From Shewanella sp. (GTDB lineage Bacteria; Pseudomonadota; Gammaproteobacteria; Enterobacterales; Shewanellaceae), in the NCBI GenBank assembly GCA_004195335.1, contig SDWK01000050.1, forward strand, positions 1 to 10,688: DNA of 10,688 bases. The letters run 5' to 3'. The notes beneath the pieces are model-generated. The model had not been told where the DNA came from and made no database searches. It saw only the letters and a program-made list of their open reading frames with translations. The translations under genes and the position numbers were made by a program. Below, one piece after another: positions 1 through 6,408 of this stretch; the first letter of the stretch is position 1; the number at the start of each line of letters is the position of its first letter.

Positions 1-55
1 ATTCATACGTGTCGTTATATATCCACTGCCAATCCCTTTTTGGCATTAATAACAT
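1..55 (-). CDS. zapC: Probable ZapC, Z-ring-associated division protein (5' end only)
   Basis: Eighteen codons are open from an ATG at 53-55 to the left edge, reading MLLMPKRDWQWIYNDTYE. The pattern of a P, then DW-x-W-x-Y, resembles the N-terminus of ZapC, a cytoplasmic protein of about 180 residues in E. coli that binds FtsZ and stabilises Z-ring bundling. The gene follows pyrD on the same strand, the order I recall for gammaproteobacteria. A near-consensus promoter lies 32 bp upstream and would give a leader of about 25 nt. No strong Shine-Dalgarno is visible; a GGGTTAAAG stretch is the nearest purine-rich sequence. A second in-frame ATG at 44-46 is an alternative start. The call rests on 18 residues plus gene order, so it is probable, not proven. 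The rest of the gene is outside the window. Confidence 0.68.
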   Translation of the reverse strand, partial: MLLMPKRDWQWIYNDTYE

Positions 56-86
56 AACTTTAACCCATAATATAAAATACAACCCG

Positions 87-115
87 ATAATAGATGAAAA
101 TTCGTCCAATATCAA
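87..115 (-). promoter_or_regulatory. Sigma70 promoter for zapC
   Basis: On the minus strand TTGATA (110-115) is followed by exactly 17 bp and then TATTAT (87-92). Each hexamer matches the sigma70 consensus at 5 of 6 positions and the spacing is optimal. The expected transcript start is near position 80, about 25 nt before the zapC ATG. This suggests zapC can be transcribed independently of pyrD. The match is seen directly; activity is inferred. Confidence 0.72.
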
Positions 116-158
116 AATATTTTTTCAAAATATAAGTTGAATAACAATATGTTATATT

Positions 159-213
159 GATCTTACGCGATCAATATGTGATCGCGCGATCAAAAATGGA
201 TCCTAGAAAGATC
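159..213. repeat. Phased cluster of six GATC sites with repeated TGATCGCG octamers
   Basis: GATC occurs at 159, 169, 180, 188, 199 and 210, at intervals of 10, 11, 8, 11 and 11 bp, close to one helical turn. Within it the octamer TGATCGCG or its complement occurs three times (166-173, 179-186, 185-192). The first two form an 8-bp inverted repeat with a 5-bp spacer, and the last two overlap as the 14-bp perfect palindrome TGATCGCGCGATCA (179-192). The cluster lies wholly between the pyrD stop and the zapC -35 hexamer. In Dam-positive gammaproteobacteria GATC is methylated and SeqA binds helically phased hemimethylated pairs. A role in SeqA/Dam-linked control is inference. No T-run follows the hairpin on either strand, so it is not a canonical intrinsic terminator for pyrD. 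Confidence 0.6.
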
Positions 214-219
214 TATTTC

Positions 220-1239
220 TTATCTAACTCTATAAGCTTCAACGATATCTTGAATTAACTTAGGTCCTTGATAGATAAAACCTGAGTATATTTGCACCAT
301 TTTAGCGCCTGCATCAAGCTTATTTAAAGCATCAGAAGCGGTATTAATTCCACCTACGCCAATGATTGGTATCTCACCTTTTAAACAATCTGCCAACTGT
401 TTAATTACCGCAGTAGATAATGAATTTAATGGTTTACCACTTAACCCACCCGCTTCATTGGAGTTCATTAAACCACTAACACCATCACGGCTAAGTGTAG
501 TGTTAGTCGCTATAGCACCGTCAAATTGATTTTTAATCAATGACTCTGCAATATTCTCTATCTCTTCCGATGACAAATCAGGTGCGATCTTAAGAGCGAT
601 CGGGACATATTTACCATGCTTCTCTGCAAGATCTTTCTGTTTGGCTTTTAATGATCCTAATAGATCATCAAGCAGATCACCATATTGTAGACTACGCAGT
701 CCAGGAGTATTGGGAGATGAAATATTTATAGCAATATACGCTGAATATTCATAAACCTTCTCCATGCAGATGAGGTAATCATCTTTACCTTGGTCGACTG
801 GCGTATCTTTGTTCTTACCTATGTTGACGCCAACTAACGCACCGGACTTAGCCGCTTTTAAATTTGCAACCAGATTATCAACACCTTTGTTGTTGAAGCC
901 CATTCTATTGATAATGGCTTTAGCAGGCTTTAATCGAAACAAACGTGGCAGATCATTACCCGGTTGTGGTCGGGGGGTTACTGTACCAACTTCAATATGA
1001 CCAAATCCCATCGCATGAAAGCCATCGATGCACTCACCATCTTTGTCCATCCCCGCAGCTAAACCAACAGGGTTAGGAAAAGTCACTCCCATAAATTCGA
1101 CAGGGGCTTGAGCAAACTTCTGCGCATAAAAGCAATCTAAAGGTGTATTCGCCGTCGCCTTTAAACTTGCGATTGCAAAATGATGCGCCTTCTCAGGATC
1201 CATCTGAAACATGACTTTTTGAGCGATTTTGTAAAACAT
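220..1239 (-). CDS. pyrD: Dihydroorotate dehydrogenase (quinone), class 2
   Basis: This 339-residue protein has the usual length of class 2 PyrD, which oxidises (S)-dihydroorotate to orotate in pyrimidine synthesis and passes electrons through FMN to membrane quinone. Residues 1-40 match the amphipathic N-terminal membrane-binding region of the class. AAGMDKDGE (61-69, Lys66) is an FMN-binding segment, NRMGFNN (111-117) contacts orotate, and [12 protein letters not shown] (171-182) carries the class 2 catalytic serine at position 175. TNTT (245-248), GVGG (294-297) and YSGFIYQGP (318-326) complete the FMN and phosphate sites. The ATG is preceded by AGGAG at 1245-1249 with a 5-nt spacer, which fixes the start. 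An intrinsic terminator for the upstream dehydrogenase gene ends only 6 bp before that Shine-Dalgarno, so pyrD needs readthrough or an internal promoter, and I see no convincing promoter. No intrinsic terminator follows its stop. Confidence 0.97.
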   Translation of the reverse strand: MFYKIAQKVMFQMDPEKAHHFAIASLKATANTPLDCFYAQKFAQAPVEFMGVTFPNPVGLAAGMDKDGECIDGFHAMGFGHIEVGTVTPRPQPGNDLPRLFRLKPAKAIINRMGFNNKGVDNLVANLKAAKSGALVGVNIGKNKDTPVDQGKDDYLICMEKVYEYSAYIAINISSPNTPGLRSLQYGDLLDDLLGSLKAKQKDLAEKHGKYVPIALKIAPDLSSEEIENIAESLIKNQFDGAIATNTTLSRDGVSGLMNSNEAGGLSGKPLNSLSTAVIKQLADCLKGEIPIIGVGGINTASDALNKLDAGAKMVQIYSGFIYQGPKLIQDIVEAYRVR

Positions 1240-1255
1240 GTTTTCTCCTAGACCG

Positions 1256-1282
1256 AAAAAAGCCCCGGCATTTGCCAGGGCT
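1256..1282 (-). terminator. Rho-independent terminator of the glutamate dehydrogenase gene
   Basis: On the minus strand AGCCCTGGCA (1273-1282) pairs with TGCCGGGGCT (1261-1270). The stem is 10 bp with one T-G wobble; the innermost pair probably opens to give a 4-nt loop. Six T residues follow (1256-1261, the first being the last stem base). It starts 16 bp after the dehydrogenase stop and ends 6 bp before the pyrD Shine-Dalgarno, so it also lies in any pyrD leader that starts upstream of it. Confidence 0.88.
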
Positions 1283-1298
1283 ATTTAGTTATTATTGC

Positions 1299-4200
1299 TT
1301 AGTCTTGACCTTCACAGTGAAGTATCAAAAGATTGAGTTCACGTAATGCGACCGAGAATTTCGCAAACTCGTGGATCTGCGAAATCTTAAAGTCTGCAAG
1401 CATGTGGAACCATCTCTCCAATAAGCCCCCATTGGAGTCGATCCACTGCGTGATTATTGTTTCTGCATCACACGTATCTGTACAAGCACGAAGCACGACT
1501 GAAGTTAATGAACGTTGCTGCCAGTCTAATTCTTCTCTAAAGGCCGCTCTTGCGAGCGCTTGCCAATGATTCGCTACCGGTTGAGCACTAATCTGATCTA
1601 AGAACCAGTGTAGCTCAACACGCGCACCTAACTTAAAGTACGTCTCAGCAACCAAGGCAACAGACTTGTCTTCAACTTCAGCGATTTTTGATATATCAAG
1701 TGCAGAGAATAAAGTGCTCATGTTAACAACATGGGTAGCAACATCTTCAGTAACGCCTTCTTTAACTAAAGCGGCAATTTCTGAACGTATGTTGTTCACC
1801 TCATCTTCGACCATATAATTGTGTACATTCGCTTTTAAATCCGCAAATACGGGTGCAAAAAACGCGACAGTTTGCTCAATACTATAGCCACGATTGCGAT
1901 GGCGTAGGAACCAACGACAAGCACGACGAATATTTCGGCGAATTTGATGTAGCATTTCACCTTGAACAACCGCTGGAATAATTCCATTTAGCGCAGTGAT
2001 CTCTTTGGTTAAATCATACAAACCAAACACTTCACGTGCCATAGTGTAACAAATGGCAGCTTCAGCTACTGAGGCACCGGTCTCATCTTGCATACGTTGA
2101 ACAAAATTAAGACCTAAATCATTAACAAGCTCATTAGCAAGTGATGTGGCAATAATTTCTCCCCGTAGTGGGTGAGCAGCCATACGGTCACGGTATTTTT
2201 CTTGTAGTTGCTGAGGGAAATAAGCAACCAACAGCTGGCTTAAGAATGGATCATCAGTAATTTCTGGCGTTAGCAATTGCTCTTTTAACACCATCTTTGC
2301 ATAGGCGACCAGTACTGAAAGTTCCGGACGAGTTAGCGCCTTGCCATTGGCGAGTCGCTCTGCAAGATCATCATCTGATGGAATGAATTCCAGAGATCTG
2401 TCCAGCTTACCGTCTTTTTCAAGATAATGAATAAAACGGATCTGCTCTTTAAGTTGTTCAGCACCGCGAACCTGGGTAACTGAAATGGTTCTGGTTTGAT
2501 CTTTACAGTCTTGAATGACAATACGTCCCACTTCGTCGGTCATATCAACCAATAAACGGTTACGCTGCTTCAACGTCATCTCACCATCTGCAACGATTGC
2601 ATTCAGTAAGATCTTGATGTTGACCTCATTATCAGAACAGTCAACACCACCGACGTTGTCGACGAAATCCGTGTTCATCCGTCCACCGTTGTTGGCATAT
2701 TCGATACGACCAAGCTGAGTACAGCCCAAGTTGCCGCCTTCACCGATAATTCGGGCCTGAACTTCATTACCATTGACGCGAAGTGTATCATTGGCACGGT
2801 CGCCAACTTCGGCATGAGTTTCGGTCGATGCCTTAACATAAGTGCCGATACCACCATTCCAGAGAAGATCGACCTTCATCTTAAGCAGTTCTTTCAACAA
2901 CTCAGTCGGTGTCATCGATGCTTTCTTTGTTCCTAGCATCTTCTTCATTTCAAGCGTTAAAGAGATCGACTTAGCCGAGCGAAGGAATATGCCTCCTCCT
3001 TTGGAAATAAGCTCTTTGTTATAATCTTCCCAACTTGAACGAGGGAGTTCAAATAAGCGCGCACGCTCTGTATAACTTGATGCTGCATTCGGGTTAGGGT
3101 CTATAAAGATATGCATATGGTTAAATGCTGTCACCAAACGAATATGTTCAGACAACAACATACCATTTCCGAAAACATCTCCGGCCATATCACCGACGGC
3201 TAAGCAGGTAAAATCCGTCGTTTGACAATCAATACCGATTTCACGGAAATGACGTTTAACAGATTCCCAAGCACCACGGGCCGTGATACCCATCTTCTTA
3301 TGGTCATAACCATTACTACCACCAGAAGCGAATGCATCGCCTAACCAGAAGTTGTACTCTTCAGAAATGGCATTAGCGATATCTGAGAAGGTTGCGGTGC
3401 CTTTATCGGCCGCGACGACTAAGTAAGGGTCATCTTCGTCATGACGGACGACGTTCGTTGGCGGAACGACTTCGCCATTGATGATATTGTCTGAGATATC
3501 TAATAAACCACGAATAAACAGACGGTAACATTCTTTTCCTTCGGTAAAGAAAGCTTCACGCCCCCCTTCTGTCGGCAGTTGTTTACATACAAAACCACCT
3601 TTTGCGCCGACCGGAACAATCACAGTATTTTTAACTTGTTGCGCTTTCACGAGTCCTAATACTTCGGTACGGAAGTCTTCACGACGGTCTGACCAACGCA
3701 GTCCACCACGTGCGACTTTACCACCACGAAGGTGTACCCCCTCAACTCTTGGTGAATAAACAAATATTTCAAATTTTGGCAGAGGACGAGGCATCTCAGG
3801 GATCTCTTCCGGTGCAAACTTGAATGAGATATAAGGCTTTTCATCACCCGTCTCACTAACCTGATAGAAGTTAGTTCTCGACGTGGCATTGATAAGGTCT
3901 AAGTAACGACGAATAATTCTGTCATCATCAAGGCTGGATACATCATCTAAACGCAGATCGATCTGTTCAACAAACTTACTCAGAGTACGGGTCTTAAGTT
4001 TGGGATTAAACTTACGAATGAACATCTTAACCAGAAGGTCTGCGAGCTGAGGATAGCGAGTGAATGTCTCCTCGATGTAAGCTTGACTGAAGGTTGCATC
4101 GATTTGTCGCATATATTTAGCGTATGCACGTAAAATCGAAACTTCTCGTCCACCAAGTCCTGTAGCTAAGACTAATCGGTTAAAACCATCATCTTCAAGT

Positions 4201-6143
4201 TTCTTTCTCCACACTTCATATAGAGCGGTTTGGAAACGAAGTTGACTATCGGCAATACTCTGTGTTGACGTGCCCTGCACTGTCATTAAGAAATCAAGGA
4301 TCCAATAGGTTCCGCCATCTGCCGTCTTAAGCTCATAAGGACGTTCGTTGATCACCCTTAAACCAAAATTTTCCAGCATAGGCAAAACATCAGACAGATG
4401 AATGGGCTCATCTTTATGGAACAGCTTCAGACGAACTTTATTGTTGTTCAGTGCAGTTTCTTGTGGTTGATAGAAAAGCATCCCCAGTTGCAATTCATCA
4501 CCCAAAGATTCAAGGTGCTGAATATCAACAACAGCTGAGCTTGGTAATACATCCTCTTTATAACTACGAGGAAAGGCATTGATGTACTGTTTGCTAAGAC
4601 TCTTACCTAACTCTTCACCCTGAGCACTACTCAAGGCATCATTGAGTTTATCTTCCCAAGAGCGAGCCGCTTCAATTAGGTTGTTTTCGATAGCAGCCAC
4701 ATCCACTTCCATATTATTATTGTCGACTTTCACTATGTAATGAGTACGCGCGAGGGTTGATTCTGAGAAGTAGGTAGTAAATTCAACTTCAGAATCACTA
4801 TTGAAATGCTGACCCAAGATTCGCTGGGTATCTTCACGCAATTTGGTGTTATATCTATCTTTAGAGACATACACCAAACAAGACAGAAAACGACCGAAAC
4901 CATCTTTTCGTATAAAGAGTTTCAGTTTATCTCTATCTTGCATCTCCAGAACACCATGAGCAACATGGGCGAGTTGCTCGACATTCCCCTGAATAAGCTC
5001 GTCACGGGGCAGCGTCTCTAGGATGTGCATCAAGGCTTTATAGTCGTGAGAACTCGGTGTCAAACCGGAGCGGTCCAGCACTCGCTGTACTTTTTCCGCT
5101 AACAAAGGAATTTCACGAGGGCTACGATTGTAAAGATTAGAAGCATAGAGTCCTAAGAATCTATCTTCACCAATAACATTTCCTTTTTCATCGAACCGCT
5201 TAACACCAACATAATCGACATAGGCTGGACGGTGAACACGACTCTTTTCACTGCTTTTAGTTAATACTAACAAGCTATTATCTAACGCTTCTTTACGAGC
5301 ACTTTCCGATAACTGGGAGATGAGCAATCCCGTTTCAGGCTTTGGCTTGCCGGGAATATTCATTAATCCCAGACTCGTTGAAGTATCAGGAATGAGCTCT
5401 AAATCACCTTCTACCTTGTTCAGGTCGTATCTGCGATAACCGAGTAGGGCAAAGTGGTGATCATTAAGATACTTGAGGAAATTAATGGCTTCTTCACGCT
5501 CACTCTTATGACCCGGGTATGGACGCGTATCTAGCTCTTTAATTATCTCTGTCAATTTAGCAGACATTATGTCCCAGTCGCGTACAGACGCGGCCACATC
5601 ACCCAATACTGACTCAATTTCTTTCTCTAACTGTTTGATATCCTTGTCACTGCTTTGTCTATCAATCTCAATCAGAAAAACTGCTACCTTTTCAAATTTA
5701 GTGTTTGCCTCATCACCGTAGTGAACCTGCGAAATCATCCCTTTAGTTCTTTTTATTGAAAGGGGTGTATGCAGAATAACGTGGGCTGTGATTCCAATTC
5801 GATTGAGTGCCATACCGACAGAATCAACCAAGAATGGCATATCGGGGTGGATTACCTCGATGATCGAGTGAGTCGACTGCCAACCATGCTTTGATTGGCT
5901 AGGGTTAAATACCCGAATATGAGACTCCCCCTTAGGGGTAACATTTGCCGAATTCCATAAACTCAATACTGCACCATAAAGATCACTGTCATTACGGGCG
6001 TTAAGATCATCTTTCGACATATGAGCATAAAGGCAAGTCGCAAGTTGCTCTACTTGCTTAGCTTGTGCGTGAGGAACTTTAGCGTGAATTAGGTTGACTA
6101 CATTCTCGAGTAATACTGAAGGCATTGCATCTTTCAAGGCCAT
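1299..6143 (-). CDS. gdhB: NAD-specific glutamate dehydrogenase, large (180-kDa) class
   Basis: The 1614-residue length and overall sequence fit the large NAD-dependent glutamate dehydrogenases of bacteria (Pfam Bac_GDH). These oxidise L-glutamate to 2-oxoglutarate and ammonia with NAD, a cytoplasmic, mainly catabolic reaction. The long N-terminal half carries ACT-like regulatory segments (for example HSIIEVIHPDMPFLVDSVG from about residue 90). The catalytic core includes RGGLRWSDRRED (812-823), PVGAKGGF with Lys848, DKGTATFSD starting at Asp913, FASGGSNGYDHKKMG soon after it, GDMAGDVFGNG near 989 and NGGIGTYVK starting at Asn1096. The C-terminal 500 residues are helical and typical of the family. 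The ATG at 6141-6143 has AAGGAA at 6152-6157, 8 nt upstream. The gene appears intact, with its own promoter region and an intrinsic terminator. The symbol gdhB follows usage in Shewanella and Pseudomonas for this class. Confidence 0.96.
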   Translation of the reverse strand: MALKDAMPSVLLENVVNLIHAKVPHAQAKQVEQLATCLYAHMSKDDLNARNDSDLYGAVLSLWNSANVTPKGESHIRVFNPSQSKHGWQSTHSIIEVIHPDMPFLVDSVGMALNRIGITAHVILHTPLSIKRTKGMISQVHYGDEANTKFEKVAVFLIEIDRQSSDKDIKQLEKEIESVLGDVAASVRDWDIMSAKLTEIIKELDTRPYPGHKSEREEAINFLKYLNDHHFALLGYRRYDLNKVEGDLELIPDTSTSLGLMNIPGKPKPETGLLISQLSESARKEALDNSLLVLTKSSEKSRVHRPAYVDYVGVKRFDEKGNVIGEDRFLGLYASNLYNRSPREIPLLAEKVQRVLDRSGLTPSSHDYKALMHILETLPRDELIQGNVEQLAHVAHGVLEMQDRDKLKLFIRKDGFGRFLSCLVYVSKDRYNTKLREDTQRILGQHFNSDSEVEFTTYFSESTLARTHYIVKVDNNNMEVDVAAIENNLIEAARSWEDKLNDALSSAQGEELGKSLSKQYINAFPRSYKEDVLPSSAVVDIQHLESLGDELQLGMLFYQPQETALNNNKVRLKLFHKDEPIHLSDVLPMLENFGLRVINERPYELKTADGGTYWILDFLMTVQGTSTQSIADSQLRFQTALYEVWRKKLEDDGFNRLVLATGLGGREVSILRAYAKYMRQIDATFSQAYIEETFTRYPQLADLLVKMFIRKFNPKLKTRTLSKFVEQIDLRLDDVSSLDDDRIIRRYLDLINATSRTNFYQVSETGDEKPYISFKFAPEEIPEMPRPLPKFEIFVYSPRVEGVHLRGGKVARGGLRWSDRREDFRTEVLGLVKAQQVKNTVIVPVGAKGGFVCKQLPTEGGREAFFTEGKECYRLFIRGLLDISDNIINGEVVPPTNVVRHDEDDPYLVVAADKGTATFSDIANAISEEYNFWLGDAFASGGSNGYDHKKMGITARGAWESVKRHFREIGIDCQTTDFTCLAVGDMAGDVFGNGMLLSEHIRLVTAFNHMHIFIDPNPNAASSYTERARLFELPRSSWEDYNKELISKGGGIFLRSAKSISLTLEMKKMLGTKKASMTPTELLKELLKMKVDLLWNGGIGTYVKASTETHAEVGDRANDTLRVNGNEVQARIIGEGGNLGCTQLGRIEYANNGGRMNTDFVDNVGGVDCSDNEVNIKILLNAIVADGEMTLKQRNRLLVDMTDEVGRIVIQDCKDQTRTISVTQVRGAEQLKEQIRFIHYLEKDGKLDRSLEFIPSDDDLAERLANGKALTRPELSVLVAYAKMVLKEQLLTPEITDDPFLSQLLVAYFPQQLQEKYRDRMAAHPLRGEIIATSLANELVNDLGLNFVQRMQDETGASVAEAAICYTMAREVFGLYDLTKEITALNGIIPAVVQGEMLHQIRRNIRRACRWFLRHRNRGYSIEQTVAFFAPVFADLKANVHNYMVEDEVNNIRSEIAALVKEGVTEDVATHVVNMSTLFSALDISKIAEVEDKSVALVAETYFKLGARVELHWFLDQISAQPVANHWQALARAAFREELDWQQRSLTSVVLRACTDTCDAETIITQWIDSNGGLLERWFHMLADFKISQIHEFAKFSVALRELNLLILHCEGQD

Positions 6144-6176
6144 GTTGCTGTTTCCTTAAGGGTCTATGGCAGCGCT

Positions 6177-6204
6177 TTTATAATTTTTTGGGATGCTCGT
6201 ACAA
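6177..6204 (-). promoter_or_regulatory. Candidate sigma70 promoter of the glutamate dehydrogenase gene
   Basis: On the minus strand TTGTAC (6199-6204, 4 of 6 consensus positions) and TATAAA (6177-6182, 5 of 6) are separated by 16 bp. The transcript would start near 6168-6171 and give a leader of about 25-28 nt that contains the Shine-Dalgarno. The A-rich spacer and the position make it the best candidate in the 265-bp gap. Its -35 element is weak, consistent with need for an activator. This is inference from sequence only. Confidence 0.5.
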
Positions 6205-6221
6205 ATGACCGGTCCGGATAA

Positions 6222-6237
6222 TGTGACCTAGGTCATG
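6222..6237. promoter_or_regulatory. CRP-like operator upstream of the glutamate dehydrogenase promoter
   Basis: The 16-mer TGTGA-CCTAGG-TCATG matches the CRP core pattern TGTGA-N6-TCACA at 8 of 10 specified positions and contains the perfect 12-bp palindrome TGACCTAGGTCA (6224-6235). Its centre is about 59-62 bp upstream of the predicted transcript start, the place where class I CRP sites act. A second palindrome, GACCGGTC (6207-6214), lies about 41 bp upstream of that start and shares the TGACC half-site but does not fit CRP. CRP control of a catabolic dehydrogenase is biologically reasonable but unproven. Confidence 0.45.
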
Positions 6238-6380
6238 CGCGAAGTCTATTACTAAACTTGCCATTTTTCGAGTGTTATTTTAGTGGTAGATCCTCTCCTA
6301 AACCAGTTATAGCGGTATTTTCATACAAAAGGTGAGAAAACAATCGTCATTTGAGCGTAACTATGCAAAAAAAGAGAAAT

Positions 6381-6403
6381 AAAAAAGGGAGCCGAAGCTC
6401 CCT
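6381..6403 (-). terminator. Rho-independent terminator of the DUF1329/YCF48/RND operon
   Basis: On the minus strand AGGGAGC (6397-6403) and GCTCCCT (6386-6392) form a 7-bp stem closed by a stable TTCG tetraloop (6393-6396). A run of six T follows (6381-6386, the first being the last stem base). A second T-rich tract continues to about 6367. It begins 5 bp after the transporter stop codon and separates this operon from the dehydrogenase gene. Confidence 0.95.
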
Positions 6404-6408
6404 CTACC

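Noticed and set aside
27..45. Inverted repeat TGCCAA-N7-TTGGCA as a terminator
   Set aside because: The stem is only 6 bp, lies inside the zapC coding start and has no following T-run on either strand.
141..159. AT-rich inverted repeats (ATAACA-N3-TGTTAT and CAATAT-N3-ATATTG) as an operator
   Set aside because: They overlap, are short and AT-only or nearly so, and such repeats are expected by chance in this AT-rich gap.
157..193. Possible FNR or CRP sites in the pyrD-zapC gap (TTGAT...ATCAA and TGTGA...TCAAA)
   Set aside because: The half-sites are separated by 8 bp, whereas FNR needs 4 and CRP needs 6, and no alternative register gives both good halves and the right spacing.
1310..1322. 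Palindrome CTTCAC-A-GTGAAG near the end of the glutamate dehydrogenase gene as an operator for pyrD
   Set aside because: It is short, lies in coding sequence, does not match PurR or another operator I know, and no good promoter follows it.
1283..1350. pyrD promoter within the end of the dehydrogenase gene (TTGATA near 1325-1330, AT-rich stretch near 1283-1298)
   Set aside because: The TTGATA has no acceptable -10 hexamer at 16-18 bp, and the AT-rich TAATAA/TAAATA stretches have no -35 at proper spacing.
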